Shown: one piece after another, positions 44,633 to 57,300 of the stretch
How the letters are laid out: every line of letters begins with the position of its first letter
How positions within the stretch are numbered: the stretch's first letter is position 1
Assembly (NCBI GenBank): GCA_026225945.1
Contig: JAMJFZ010001133.1
Coordinates: 4,856,501-4,920,500 of the forward strand
Origin: Cricetomys ansorgei
Taxonomy: Eukaryota > Chordata > Mammalia > Rodentia > Nesomyidae
Length of the DNA: 64,000 nucleotides
Reading direction: 5' to 3'
Notes under the pieces: generated by a model
What the model was told of the DNA's origin: nothing
What the model saw: only the letters and a program-made list of their open reading frames with translations
The model's database searches: none
Made by a program: the position numbers and the translations under genes

Positions 44633-44646
44633 GTAGTGTGTGTAGT
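44582..44646. repeat. (TG)n-(TATG)n microsatellite
   Basis: About 16 TG units, then TATG units. The Cys-Val frame is an artefact. Confidence 0.95.
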
Positions 44647-44664
44647 TTTTGACCCATTCATTTT

Positions 44665-45405
44665 ATTTTTTAAATTTATTTATTTTCTTCTCTCATATAA
44701 TAAATCCTCATACCCCTCCTTCTCTCTCTACTCTTCCCAACTTACCCCATCTCCTCTCTCTCCCACATCTACCCTCCCTGCCCCCCCAGCCTCCAACCAC
44801 TACCCTACCCCCATCCCTGCGTCTCCCCCAAAAAGACCTGTCTTCCCCGGGTCACTACTCAAATAGTACACAACAAGACGGAAAGTGGCTGGGCACTAAT
44901 TTCAACATCAAGGGTGGACTAGGACACCCAGCAGGAGGAAAAGGGTCCTGAAGGCAGGCAAAAGCTTCAGAGATCCTCCCATCACACACTCTAGCCTGTA
45001 GGATCTCTATGAGAACACCAGGCTAGACATCCAAAAGACATATCTAGGGGATCCTGCAGGCTCAATGGACCCCAAAGTGGGGTGGTCAATTGACTCCTTC
45101 AGGCTTGTTCTCCTGATGCCCTTGACCCTTCTGGTCCCTGGCTGGTCTCCCCAGCTGTGCAAGATGTTTGGCTCTGGGACTCTGCATTTGCTCCCCTCAG
45201 CTACTGGAGGAATCTGAGGAGGGTTGGGCTAACCACTGATGTATGAGTAGAACAGGATATCATTAGAAATCATCTCCTGGATATTCATTCTCTAGTTCCT
45301 AGCCTATTCTGCAATGGGTTCCCTTCCTTGGCATAGTTTTGTCCTTCTGCTGTATCATCAGATCCTGTTCTTGCCAGGGAGAGATGCATATTTTTGAAGT
45401 TATGA
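44665..45405 (-). repeat. L1 (Lx-type) 3' end
   Basis: The left end is T-rich (antisense poly-A). The pyrimidine-rich antisense L1 end follows to about 44830, then GGCAGGCAAAAGCTTCAGAG, TATGAGAACACCAGGCTAGA, GACCCTTCTGGTCCCTGGCT, GATGTTTGGCTCTGGGACTC, TGCATTTGCTCCCCTCAGCT, ACCACTGATGTATGAGTAG and ATATCATTAGAAATCAT. The 93- and 100-codon plus frames (Pro/Ser/Leu-rich) are translations of the antisense tail. Confidence 0.85.
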
Positions 45406-45504
45406 TATTAACTAAAACAAATAATTATATTTTATGGTACATTTTTTTTTACAAATATGACAATAATGCCAAGGAATTTCAATAGTAAATCTATTGAAAA
45501 TACT

Positions 45505-45880
45505 AACACAGAGGAGGGACTATCATCCCCCATCCCAAGACAAAGAAGTTCATACAATAAAGACTAATTAGAGGGGTAGATTTAACCTAGCTCAAGGTTG
45601 TTCCTCAATTTGATATTGAGTTCAAAGTGATCAAGTCTGAAACCATGTACACAAAAGCCATGATGAATAGACTTAGCACATTGAAATTATATATTTATGA
45701 ACATATGTAACAATAATAATAAAATAAAAGAGACTATCAACTGTGGAGGGATTAGGGGGTCATGGGTGAGTTTGGAAGGAGGGACATGAGTGGGCAGAGA
45801 AGGAATAATATACTTATATTTTAATTCTTAATATTAATTTAAAAGTAAAAACAAATATAAATAAAAGATAAAAAAAGGTA
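45505..45880 (+). repeat. L1 3' end, opposite orientation
   Basis: GGTTGTTCCTCAATTTGATA, ATTATATATTTATGAACATA, TGTAACAATAATAATAAAAT, AAAAGAGACTATCAACTGTG, GAGTTTGGAAGGAGGGACAT and an A/T-rich end. The 3' poly-A side faces right, so with 44665-45405 it forms a pair whose 3' ends point outward. Confidence 0.75.
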
Positions 45881-47599
45881 AGATTGGGGTAACTGTAAAC
45901 TTGATAGTAGGTAAGTTATCTACTATGAGCAAGGGCTTGAGTTGAAGACTCAACCACTTAAGAACAATTTTACATATAACCAGATGTTGTTTATTTTGGA
46001 CTTACTATTAGACTAGTTTTGTTTGGCAATTACTACTCCCATTGATGTGAATACCCCTTTTACTCATCCAAGGACTGAAGAAGTCATTTTTAAAGGAGCG
46101 ATACCTTATTATAATTCATTGTGTTTTGTAATATAAATTTATAAAATACTTTGATATATTATTAAATATAAATTATCGCAATGCTGTATGTTTACAATGT
46201 GGGATGATTTCTGTGTGACAAGTCTACTTGCAGTGTTTAAAATGTGTTTCTCTTTTTTGTCACAAAAGGTAAATACTAAATAGAACAACCAATTTTTAAT
46301 TAAAGATTCATGTATTCAGAATTATAACAAATAGTGCTATAGACTCTAAAGTGGATCCAGAATGTTGATATTTTGTAAACTTCATCTTCAGCCACAGAGG
46401 GAAAAGAAATATTATCACTTATTTTATGTATATATGTTGAACATGTATCAAGTTGTACTGGAATTTGTCCTGGATAATTTTTTTGATACAGCAACATTAT
46501 TTTTGTCATCTACATTGTTTGCTCTTAAGAAACAATAAAGTTACAATGTAAAAATACAAAAACTCAGGATATTTTAAGTAAATTTGTTACTATTTTCTTT
46601 TAGGTAAGTGATTATTGGCTATCTTTGGGTACTTGTTACCCATGGACAAAGTGTTAGACAAACCTGGAAGCTAGATACTTTATTACATATATTTTATTAA
46701 CAATCTAAACAAACTCTGACAATTTGTCTCAATGTACAGGTAAAAAAAACAAATAATTAAGCAGAAATTAAATTACTCCTATGTAGTTTACACTATCTGT
46801 TACAGATAAAAAATTCTATACACTGATAGTTACTTGAACTCTGGTCAGAGCAGGCATTTCTATACCTGAATACAACATATAAAACAGTATCTTTTCTATA
46901 ATAGTAAACTATATGAAAAGGGAACCAGGGGGAAAACCTCATGCATAATATATACAAATAATAAAATAAAAATATAATTAGTCAAAGAGTAAAAATGTTT
47001 CTACACTGAAAATAGTACTATACTTTTAGAAATTATAAAATATTAATAAATAAATTAATATACATCTTTAGATCCTTAATATATATAATTAATATTGATA
47101 AAATGTCTAAAATACCCAATTGTCAAGAAAATTGAATGTAATAACTGTAAAACAATCAAAGATAATTTTCACCTAAAAAGAAACCAATACTAAGATTTGA
47201 ATGGAATCACAGAAGCTATTAAATTCTAGAAGTAATAATAAGAAAAATGAAAGCCAGAAATACCAGAAAACTGGATTTAAAATGTAAATTATATATATAT
47301 ATGTACATATATATATATATACACACACACACATATACATATAAATTTGAAGTTACCAAAACATCATAGTACTAGTTGAAGCACACATATATATACTCTA
47401 AGAATAATAGAGATTATCAAAACAAATCCATACATTTAAGGTCAATTGGTTGTCCACAGTCTCCAAGAACATCCCAGGAGGAAAGAAGAGTATGTTTCTG
47501 AAATAATACTGAGAAAGCTGGATGTGTACATGTGTAGAGATGATAAAAGCACTACTTATATTATACATAAAAGCAAACAAAAGTGAAACCAAATTCTTA
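45881..47599. other. Unassigned AT-rich DNA
   Basis: Very AT-rich. It includes an (AT)n/(AC)n microsatellite at about 47289-47345. Parts of 46990-47280 may be a continuation of the L1 ORF2 relic to the right but are too diverged to call. Confidence 0.4.
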
Positions 47600-48212
47600 A
47601 GTAGGGTAGTTAGGACAAGACCTACTGGAAGAAAGCACAGGAGCCTCTATGGCAATGTTCGGTGTCAAATGTTTTAAACCCCAGGGATCATGAAACAAAA
47701 TCAAAACATATAACATGTATTGCATCACATTAAGAAACTTCTATAATATAAGGAGATATGGAAAATTAAACTGGCTAATGCTATACAATTTTTAAACCAT
47801 ACATCTATTTAGGAATTAAGCATATAAGCAATTTAGTAGCCAGAAAAAAAATAACATAGTGATAACATGACAAATATCCTAAATAGATATTCCTCAAAGA
47901 AGATGTGCAAATGGCTATCAGAAAGATTATAGAAGGAGATTGGTTGATTGAAGTACTAAACATTGAAGTAGGGCTTATACACATGAAACAAGTACACTTG
48001 AAACAAATACAGTGCTACTAAGCCACATCCCAGACCTCAAAATTAAGACCATCACATATTTATAATTATTATCAAAAATATGAAAGTTACCAAATGGTGG
48101 ATAGTGTGTGCAATAATCCACTAGAAATTATTAGTTGGAATGTGTTTTTTGGAAAATAGTGACAATTCTTCCTAAAACTTATAAAATAGAATTATCATAT
48201 ATAATATATTAA

Positions 48213-48270
<58 letters not shown>

Positions 48271-48540
48271 GTAATCACCAAACTGAGTAAGAATTTAAAT
48301 AGACTAGCACAATATGTCAAAATGACTACACATCTTTGGACAGCACTGTTCATAAGATTTGAGATATGGAATCAAACTAGTGAAGGGAAATGGGTATATG
48401 TCCACAACTGTCCTACCCAGCTATGGCCAAAGAAGAACATTTTGTCATTACAACAATTTGGGTGAACATGGAGTAGTACTTTAGCGAAATAAAATAGTCA
48501 CTGAAAAATAAGTATAATTATCACACATACATGTATTCTA
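47600..48540 (+). repeat. Ancient L1 ORF2 3' relic
   Basis: Successive landmarks match the end of mammalian L1 ORF2: AGACCTACTGGAAGAAAGCA, TATCCTAAATAGATATTCCT, CAAAGAAGATGTGCAAATGG, TTAGTTGGAATGTG, AATAGAATTATCATATA, CACTGTTCATAAGATTTG, TGGGTGAACATGGAG, AGCGAAATAAAATAGTCACT and AAAAATAAGTATAA. No open frame remains. A long AT array (48214-48269) has grown inside it. Confidence 0.75.
48214..48269. repeat. (AT)n microsatellite
   Basis: About 27 perfect AT units inside the L1 ORF2 relic. Confidence 0.97.
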
Positions 48541-49444
48541 ATGATCTTTCACATTCTTTTTAATTCATCACTATGAATCCCTCCAATAATAAACAGATTA
48601 AGCTGAAATCATGATCATGTATTTAATATACATTTTATATGGCACAAGACCTTTACCATTAAATAAAGACTTTAAAATGGTTAATTCTCCATAGCTTTGA
48701 AGAGATTTGAAGATGAGCAGAAAATAAATTAAAAATATGTTAAGACTTTTAAAAGAATTGCATGCTATGGGATGGTGTTTAAGTAAATACAAATATTCTT
48801 CTTTCTACTCAAGGACTTCTGAGCTATGACATTGGTTATAACTATTTTTTATTTCAATTATAGCTATGTGCGTCTAAGTGTGCATGTAAGTGTTCACACA
48901 TGCACATGTGCACACACACACACACACACACATACACACGCACAAGTATTTTTGAACTTGCATCATACCTCCAAAATGATGTCTTACTATTTTCTTAAAA
49001 TTGTACTTTAAATGTTAGTATTTAAAACTAGAAGAATAGAACTCAATAGTTAATAACACTCTTCAATGAGCATGCTAGTATAAAATTTGGAGCTATTCTG
49101 ATAATGATTTCATCATTGAACTGCAAATTTCTTGACAGTTTGTAAGCTCTGCCCGCACACCTAATTTAACGCCAACAACAAATGTACTTTGATGTTTACA
49201 GTCTGTATTTGAAGTGTTATATACACTAAGTTGTGTCTTTCAGAAAAAGTGAGAGTAATTGAATATTTTGTTTATTTCTTCAGTTACACTTTAGGGATAC
49301 ATGTTTATTATGTGAGAATAATTGATTTTATTATAGAGTGGTAGACTCTTATTTGTGTGAAAGGTGAAGAATATCTATTGAATTTCAAAACATGACCTTA
49401 TCGGTTTGCTTCCTTTTAATATTTTTATTTCATTTTTCATGTTT
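48541..49444. other. Unassigned AT-rich DNA
   Basis: Contains a CA microsatellite at about 48909-48942. No gene. Confidence 0.45.
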
Positions 49445-49562
49445 ATCATGATTATTGAGACAAATTCTCTCAAGGCATCCTAGGTTGTCCTTGAACTCCA
49501 AATATTTCTGATTTAATAATCTAAATTCATGAAATTCTGGAGTGTATCAGCAGCCCGCACCA
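49445..49562 (-). repeat. Old B1-type SINE
   Basis: ATTGAGACAAATTCTCTCAA, GGCATCCTAGGTTGTCCTTG, AACTCCAAATATTTCTG and GTGTATCAGCAGCCCGCACC are a diverged antisense B1. Confidence 0.55.
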
Positions 49563-49744
49563 GCTTCACTGTTCTTATTACCACTAATGAGAAGTATGTT
49601 AAGTAGTAAATATTTCGTTTTATGTGCTTAGCGGTATCACTTTATATTAGAAGATTGACTGCAATTTTGATAGTAGCCAAGCTAAATTTTCTGTATGTTT
49701 CACCAGTGAATTCTTAAACTTCAATAGCCTTAAGAATTGCCTTG

Positions 49745-49835
49745 TTTGTTGGGTGGAGAATTGACTCAGTATTTAAGGGGCTGTTTACTCTTCTTTCAGA
49801 GGACCAGAATTCATTTCTTGAAAACAACAGGCAAT
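49745..49835 (+). repeat. B2/B3-type SINE 5' fragment
   Basis: GTTGGGTGGAGAATTGACTC, AGTATTTAAGGGGCTGTTTA, CTCTTCTTTCAGAGGACCAG and AATTCATTTC follow the B2/B3 tRNA-like 5' half. Confidence 0.65.
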
Positions 49836-51084
49836 AATCTTCTGAAATAAAATGATTTTTATCTATTGTGCTGTCTTGTCCCATAATAAAATAATTTATT
49901 ATAGTTTAAAGAAGATTAACCATATAGCTTACATGCAGTTTATGCTGTTCCACTTAAGGGAAGCAGGATTCTATATTGACAGATTAATATGTAAACATAT
50001 ATCGTCAGTTGAACTTAACCATAGTTAAACTGATAGTGAATGCAAGGAATATGTGTTAAGGAAACTGATGATCATTGCTGCTATTGGTCAATATCCTGTA
50101 ATATTTACTATATGTCTACAATGTACCACAATTTTCACTTTGATTATGTATAAATACCTAAACACATTCTACAAATACAACATATATTTATATGTGTGTT
50201 CATATAAATATATATACTCACATTAAATATATGTACTCACATTTATACATATACACATAATGACACATTTCTATGAATTTATAGTTTTCTAGGTAATATC
50301 GAACGATTTTTTAAAAATATATTTGCATATACTTCTAAGAAAAACGTTGAAATTAATTTTGTTAGAGCTGCCTGATAGTACACATACTTACTTCTAGTTT
50401 TCTTGAACATATTTATGTAGTAGTAGTGTGCTCTGGCATTTTTCCAAGAGAGAGAAGGAGGCATATTCAGAGGTTCAAACCCTACCAGACCTCAACAAAA
50501 GAATCCACCATAATGGCAAGCACCATCCTGGACAGTGAAACCTCAAACATGTGAACTCAGGTGTTTTATTGATTCAGAACTCCTCAGGTGTTCTATTGAC
50601 AGCACATAATGATCATTAGTGATCAAATATCCCCCATACAAATCCAATACCTGCAGAGAATACAAAACACCAAGACTTAGACAGTCCTTCCCCCAACAGT
50701 ACAAAAACAATTATTTTATACATAACTAAAGTAAACTTCTACGACAGGTGTAAATAAAAGATCTAGAAATGCTTTTAACTTTCATCTATGAAAGATAAAC
50801 ATAATTAATTTCATTTGTTTGGGGCTTTTTCAAGAATCTATCTTTCTTCCTTGATCTACCATATGAGATATTTCCATTAAGGATAATAAGGCCTTGCTTC
50901 GTATGTTTCTACTTGGTCTTAGCCACCTGCCTTCCTTGAAGAAAACATTCATTTATCCTGAATAAGCATTAGGACATAACTAAAAAGTATTTGAATAAAT
51001 CTACTTTTAATTTTGGTTGAATTAAGTTGATTATGCTTGATTTAATGTCTCTTCCATGTAAAATTTTTGTATGTAGCAATCATG
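49836..51084. other. Unassigned AT-rich DNA
   Basis: Includes AT-rich simple sequence at about 50175-50265. No gene. Confidence 0.4.
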
Positions 51085-51525
51085 GTGTTTCCAACAGTAA
51101 TTTTACAGTTACCTCGTGCTGCAATGACCATGCAGAGACAGAATGCCTTGAGAACCAACATGTCCTATAGTGCTCACCACATCAAAGGTGTGGATAGAGG
51201 AAAGAAAACAATGAACTTGACTATGCTCTCTTTGGTGTAATTCTTGCTCCAGGGATTTTGTGTTGGAAAACTCACTGAAAAAGATCTGACAGAGATGAAG
51301 AACTCTGCAAAAAAGAGATTGTATTTAAGCACGTCAGTGATCTAGTCATCCTCACTCCTTTCAAAGTGCCTCTACAATAACATAGTATGAGGAATCTGGA
51401 ATTCACATCCTTCTCAATGGAAGCAAAGATTCTGTCCATGGGATAAGAGGATAGTCAAAAGTTTTAAATCCATCCCCGAATGAGTCAAACATACAGGCGC
51501 ATATTAATAAAAAATTTAAAATTCG
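51085..51525 (+). pseudogene. Possible degenerate processed pseudogene
   Basis: An ATG at 51085 opens a 53-codon frame with basic, protein-like character (for example MTMQRQNALRTNMSYS, then VDRGKKTMN), ended by TAA at about 51238. The same frame continues past the stop with VGKLTEKDLTEMKNSAKKRL and ends at TAG near 51343. About 170 bp later comes AATAAAAAATTTAAAA near 51507, like a polyadenylation signal with an A-rich end. I do not recognise the protein. One in-frame stop and the A-rich end are what suggest a processed copy; chance is quite possible. Confidence 0.2.
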
Positions 51526-51537
51526 TTATAATTCTCA

Positions 51538-51543
51538 AATATA

Positions 51544-51574
<31 letters not shown>

Positions 51575-51700
51575 ATATGTGTGTGTGCATGTATTTATAT
51601 GTATGTATCAAAATACATAATATATATATTACTCTCTCTATATATGTATATGTAAGTGTATGTATGTATGTGTATATATATGTGTATATAAATATAAATA
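51538..51700. repeat. (AT)n/(TG)n/(TATG)n low-complexity block
   Basis: TA arrays with TGTGTG and TATG units. The Tyr/Ile/His-rich frames on both strands are artefacts. Confidence 0.95.
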
Positions 51701-53139
51701 CTATGTGTCTTTGTAGATGTTTATCAAATTTCAATGACTGTCAAAAACACACTGAGTAAAATCACTCTTCTACAAAGGACAATGGATATTTTATTATATT
51801 TTGAAAGTAAATGATAGGCTAAAATAATCGATGGTAGTGATTAGGATAATATAGAAGGTAACACCAGAATTCTTAAGTATTTCTCTAATCTAAAGCCAGG
51901 AAGGTAATCCCATCTTATCATCTACATACTGTGATCACTAAGTCTACTCAAAACACCACAACTTATTTTCCCTTGTTGGTGACTGATTAGTGGTAAGTGC
52001 ATCTACTTTTGATCTAGAAAACGTGAGGATAGATTTGTCATATGCTGCAGAATGAAATTTACATTTAGAAACCAAAACCTTTGCTTTCTCTTTAGATCTG
52101 AATTGTGTTATTTAAACTATCTTATGCTCATGAGGCATTCTTTCCAGAAGAAAAAGTCGATATGTCTATGAAGACAGATTGGGGAATTCCAACATTCTTG
52201 ATTAATTCACTGAGGTGTTGAAATAAAAGTCTAAGAGTTAACAGCCCTTGGGAATCACACTTATACATTTTAAAATTTTTCTCATTGTTTAAGCCATGTT
52301 AAATTATTTGAGTTTTATCAAATATTTATAGGGCAAAATAGGACTGGAAGTAATAAAATACTGCTTTTGATAACAATTCAGAATATTGTCTTTAATTAGT
52401 TTAGGTGTTTACTCAGGATAGAATAAACTGATAGAATAATGAAAAAGAACCTGAATCAGGAAATTTAAGAAGGCACAGAGACAGTATTTAGAATTTAAAG
52501 AAGAGACATTTTTCTGTGCAGCAGTTAACACATTTCTTATTTTTAATAACAGCTAGTTTCTTCCCTCTCTTCTAAGCAGTTTTCCAACAATCTGATTACC
52601 AGTCACTCAAGGGTCTAAAATAGTTGGCTAAAAGTCTCAACAATTTGTTTAAATCATTATACTGAAATGTAAAAATGAATTACCAAATATTTTCTTTGTT
52701 ATGAGTCACTACTTTATATAGATGTATCTTATATTTCATGCATTTACGTACAGCATTATTATATAATAATAACTTTCTACCATGTGTCAAACTTAATATT
52801 TTTCCAGTATATGATTATCAAAATTAAACATTTTCCTAATACATAATTAAATTAGTTATAATAGTTATAGTATTCATGATACAATATGTTATGTACTCAG
52901 TCATTGAAACATAACTTTAAAAATTAATACCTGTGTGTTTATATATCTGCATATACAAATATACATTCATATATTAACATGTTTCATGTGTAAAAAATCT
53001 ATTATATTAAATATATTGTATTATATAATATATAATATGTGTCAATTTGTTTTATAAAGAATACATTTTATAAAACATAATTTTCATTTTTTAGTAAATT
53101 TCACTGAAATCTTGACCATGTTTTATTACTTTATGAGTC
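51701..53139. other. Unassigned AT-rich DNA
   Basis: No gene or clear repeat. Confidence 0.4.
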
Positions 53140-53305
53140 TGTGTGGTAAGGTATAAAGGCACATGTGCAACTGTATTTGGTGATTAGATGACAATTTGTG
53201 GAGTCAATTCTGTCCTTCCATCTTTAAGTGGTTCTGGGGATTAAACTCAGTTTGCCATATTTGAATGGTAAACAGTTTTGCCCACTGAGGCATCTTGGAC
53301 CTTTT
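53140..53305 (-). repeat. B2/B3-class SINE
   Basis: GTATAAAGGCACATGTGC, TAGATGACAATTTGTGGAGT, CAATTCTGTCCTTCCATCTT, GGTTCTGGGGATTAAACTCA and CCCACTGAGGCATCTTGGAC are the antisense order of a B3-like SINE ('gaggacaacttgtgggagtcggttctctccttccacc'). Confidence 0.7.
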
Positions 53306-54061
53306 CATTTCTTCTAAGACACTTATTTACACATGTCTTACTAGTTTAGTTTTTATTTATGCTGCAACTATATTTTATATCTCTCCACTAATTAAAATTC
53401 ATATTTGTTGTAATTTTAATTTCCAGGTTCATAATAAGGCCATGTTCTTTATTATAACAATGGGGACTCTTTAATATTTATAAATATATATATGAAGATT
53501 TCAAGTTATTGTCTTCGGAAAATGCTTCTGATTTTCATCTAGCGACTTTTACAGATTTTAGATATTCTTCTGTGAGATTTAATTGGTCTTTTTCATTATT
53601 TGCAATCTTCATATAGTGGTCAGTTCTTTGTATATCCCTATAGATGTAGATGGGGCATTATCTAGAGAAGATAGCACCCATTGATTCTCATGCACTAAGT
53701 TCCTGTTTTTACAGTGATTTGTGTATCACAGATTATATTCTAATGTCATTGGAAGAAGGTAAAGAAATGTGCCAAGAATATAACAGATGAGTTATTTTCT
53801 TAATGTGAACAATTTGCACTTCTTAAATTGGACACGAATCAAACAAAACTATACCAACTTTCTCCTTCCCAAAGGTTCTTTGTAGATTGATAAAATCTCA
53901 TAATATATTTAAAAACTATTCATTCTTAACAATGTTTTCAATTTCATCTATGTCAAGAGTTTCTATTTGAGATTCTTTGGAATGATAATTATAATTTTCA
54001 GTAGTTTTGGTTTATTTTATTGCTCATGAAGTATGTATATATTTATAGATATAAAGCAATG
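53306..54061. other. Unassigned AT-rich DNA
   Basis: Nothing recognisable. Confidence 0.4.
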
Positions 54062-54305
54062 TATTTGTGAACTGAAATGCCCGCCTTCAAAATTATATGC
54101 TAAAGACTCAACTGCTAATGTGATGAATATGGAGGTGGGATGGTTGGACATAATTAAATGTTTGTGTAAGAGTAGAATCATGTTACTGACATTTGTGTCC
54201 TTATAAGAAAATGTTTAAAAAAAAAAAAAAAACAAACAAACTTTCTCTGAGCATACAGCAACTGAGCAGCCTTTGCGAGCCAGGAAGGGCTCTCTCATTC
54301 ACTGG
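54062..54305 (+). repeat. MST/MLT1-type MaLR LTR
   Basis: CCTTCAAAATTATATGCTAA, TAATGTGATGAATATGGAGG, TGGGATGGTTGGACATAAT, ATTTGTGTCCTTATAAGAAA and GCGAGCCAGGAAGGGCTCTC follow the mammalian MaLR order ('ccaaaattcatatgttgaagccctaa ... gtatttggaggtgggg ... gtccttataagaag ... caagccaggaag'). The poly-A stretch near 54210 interrupts it. The 66-codon frame is a shadow. Confidence 0.65.
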
Positions 54306-54364
54306 AAACCTCAGGTTCTGGGTGATTGCTTTGTGGTGCTTTGATAGGGTAGCTGCTTTTTATC

Positions 54365-54715
54365 AGCTTTCCATCATTATGAGAAATATCTGAGCTAATC
54401 AACTTAGTAAGAGAACCGACTCTTGGGCTTACACTTTTGGAAGCTGCAGCAGAGAATAGCCTTTCTGCGTCCTGTGGTAAGGCAGCAACACCTCATACTG
54501 GCAGCATTCAGTGAGAAACTATGATCTCATACCATAAGATGAAAAGAAAGAGAGGCAAGTGTCATAACCTATGGATGCCCTTGGAGTACAAGACACCAAA
54601 GGCCCAGGACTCTGAAAAGTTCCACTGACTCCCCTCAGTGCCACATCCAGAACTAATCTTTACCACAGAAGCCATTGTAGAATCTGGAGATCAAACCACA
54701 TTTGTGTGAACTAGT
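54365..54715 (-). repeat. MLT/MST-type MaLR LTR, inverted
   Basis: TTTCCATCATTATGAGAAAT, ATCTGAGCTAATCAACTTAG, TGGGCTTACACTTTTGGAAG, CCTGTGGTAAGGCAGCAACA, AAGTTCCACTGACTCCCCTC and GAGATCAAACCACAT follow the antisense LTR ('gagaaatacctgagctaatcaactta ... ggcagcacatcatggc ... gatccaaacca'). Confidence 0.55.
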
Positions 54716-55604
54716 CCAACAAAAACTTGTTATTTAAAATCAAATCAAAATGAAACAAAACAAAATCATGCAAATAAATAGCAATTAAAGAGTCTAGGAA
54801 AGTTGGACTTCTCAAAAAATTTCTCCTGCAAGCCGTTATTTTCTTTCATGTGTTCTCTTCCTTTTTCCTTGCTTCTGCCTTTGCACTACAGAGTAGCCTA
54901 TTTCCAAATTTATTTCTTCAGTAATTTCTACCCTGAAAAGGCTGAATTTCAGGCATTGTACTCATGGTCTCTTAAGTTAAATCCAGCTGAACTTGCTAGA
55001 CTGGTAGCATGCAGTATTCCCTTTTCTGCAGACTGGAAATGCTCATGGTTCTAGTCATTCTTTGGATGCTGAGAGACTAAGGCTGCTCTCAAGAAATGTT
55101 GCACTTACGATCAGATGGCTTCCTGACCCATGTTCCATAACAGAAAATGATTAGCTTGTCTGGAAATTGAATTCAGTATGCTCCACCTATTTGAAAATTT
55201 TGCAATGTTATGGTCTGCTGATGTCTCCTATATTATTTCTAAGTATCACCAAAATACACTTTGTTCATTCTTCATGTTGTTCTTAGGTAAAGCATTAGAG
55301 TAGAATCATGACATTCTGAAATCTTATTATTGCCTTTTATTTATTTCTGAATTAGTAGAATAAAGAGACTTTTTAAAGCAGCATGGACATAAAAAATTGT
55401 CTATTTCCACATGAAGATATTAAAGTCAAATGTGAAAGACAGATGAGTACATTTATGATATAATGACACATTGAGGTTTTAAAACAGTTAAAAATCTCAG
55501 TGTTAAAGATGTTTGACAAGTGAGCAAGTCTTATTACAGATGAAATCAAAATGAAGCAAATAGTGATCATTAGAATTTTGCTATTTTCATTGAAAAAATA
55601 GTCC
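54716..55604. other. Unassigned DNA
   Basis: Includes an 83-codon plus-strand frame at 54803-55054 without recognisable domain. Nothing called. Confidence 0.4.
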
Positions 55605-55795
55605 TAAGTAGGTGGAAAGAAGGCTCAGCTGTTAAGAGATCTTACTGCAAATGCAGAGGACTGCAGTTTGGTTTCCATCACTCATTTGCCTTTAACCCAA
55701 GCCCCAGGAATCAGATGCCCTTGTTTGGTCTCCAAGGATACCTGCACTTTTCTATGCATAACCCCCACAATTTATAATAAAAAGAAATTTTCAAA
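55605..55795 (+). repeat. B2/B3-type SINE
   Basis: AGGTGGAAAGAAGGCTCAGC, TGTTAAGAGATCTTACTGCA, AATGCAGAGGACTGCAGTTT, GGTTTCCATCAC, GGAATCAGATGCCCTTGTTT, GGTCTCCAAGGATACCTGCA and an A-rich tail. Confidence 0.85.
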
Positions 55796-56034
55796 AATTT
55801 GAAATAACCAATTAAATTAATAGTACCTCAAAATTAGTGAACCAAATTTAAAAAAGTTTATTGTACCATCAGCAAAATGTAAGTACACTTTTAATGTTGA
55901 ACTTGCTTTAACAACACAAAATATCTTCAAATTATCTACATAAAATACTGAAAGTCAAATTTAAATGTCTTTATACCCACAACCAAATGCTGCATAAAAT
56001 TTAAAGTGATTTAATTTAAAATCATTTTTATTTT

Positions 56035-56205
56035 CAGTTGTACACACAGAATCATTGTGTGTGCCTGCATGGCACATGTGAGGAGGGACGCATGCTTTTG
56101 TTCACCTGTGTGCCTCAGAGAACAGTGTTTTGGGGGCACTTCTCTCTTTTCAACCTTTACTTAGGATCCAAGAATGAAAGTCAGGTGGCCAGACTTATTT
56201 AGAAA
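56035..56205 (-). repeat. B2/B3-class SINE, diverged
   Basis: TGTGTGCCTGCATGGCACAT, then CCTCAGAGAACAGTGTTTTG, TTCTCTCTTTTCAACCTTTA and AAAGTCAGGTGGCCAGACTT resemble the antisense B3-like SINE found at 53140. Confidence 0.55.
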
Positions 56206-57177
56206 GCACTGTTTCCTACTATATTATGGGACTCCTGTTTCAAAATTTAAGAATGCATTACTAGAATGTAGGATTTAAAATTTATTTATAAATAAATTTA
56301 TAATTGCAGAAACCCCAACCATCTGTGGTCTTTCTTACCTTCATGTCACCCTCAGACTTCTCTTGTTTCAGGTGTTTACATGGGTTAAGTACAAACATGT
56401 GTTTACACATTACATCCTGTCAGCAATAACCAGTTCTTAGTTCTAACTATAATTTATAATAATACAGAGAATTTCAAATACATGTAGCTCAAGAAAGTCA
56501 TATAACTTAAATGTGATTCTGCTAAGTATCTTGGTTAGAGCTTCAAGATGAATCCATAATATTGATAGAAGTAGTTTTAAATTTGGAGAGTTATAATCTT
56601 TATTGAAAGAAGACTACTCTGCCTTGAGCTTTAAAGTGTTTAAAACATTTCTCTATTTTAATTTATAATACCGTCTTTCACTAATTTATTGTAGCATTTT
56701 TGATATTAAGATACATTATAAATTTCACAAAACTGAGTTTTCTAAATGTGAGCCCTTTAAATATACCAGTTGTTTTCAGATAGTGCTCATTTAAAATTCC
56801 ATTGCTGTGTTAAGAGTCAATTGAACTTAAAAATATAATTATGAGTTACTGAGAAAAAAATAGGCAGTTTTTAAGCAACTATGTGGAAAGGAATATTTCA
56901 ATGCTGATTTTATTTTTACTAACTGAGTGAATAGTCTTCATGTTTTATGCATTAGCTTATCTGCAAACTTTCCTTTTTGTAGTTGAAATAAAGAACTATG
57001 ATTATCTGTAAAATTGATTGCACAAAGTAATTAATCATTTTCTTACGACATTACCAGAGTAAATTAGAATTCTTATAATTAAAGTTTTCTGTTGTATAAG
57101 TGAAACATACTAAGTGTCTGTGTCAAGAGATGATTATTTCAAAACCAGTGGCATCAAGTCTTTGTGTAGTACAAGTT
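56206..57177. other. Unassigned AT-rich DNA
   Basis: No gene or repeat that I can support. Confidence 0.4.
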
Positions 57178-57300
57178 TTATTTTATTTTTAATTAAATGC
57201 TTTAAAATTGAAATATGACTACCTCAGTTTCCATCCCTGTCCTTGATTCCAATCCTTATGGACCCTCCATCCAATCTTTTTGTAACATGATAAATTATAT
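57178..57300 (-). repeat. L1 3' tail fragment
   Basis: A T-rich antisense poly-A end (TTTATTTTATTTTTAATTAA), then GACTACCTCAGTTTCCATCC and ATGGACCCTCCATCCAATC resemble the antisense 3' end of rodent L1. Short. Confidence 0.45.

Noticed and set aside
44585..44951. Pro/Ser/Leu-rich frames of 93 and 100 codons
   Set aside because: They read the TG array and the antisense pyrimidine-rich 3' end of an L1.
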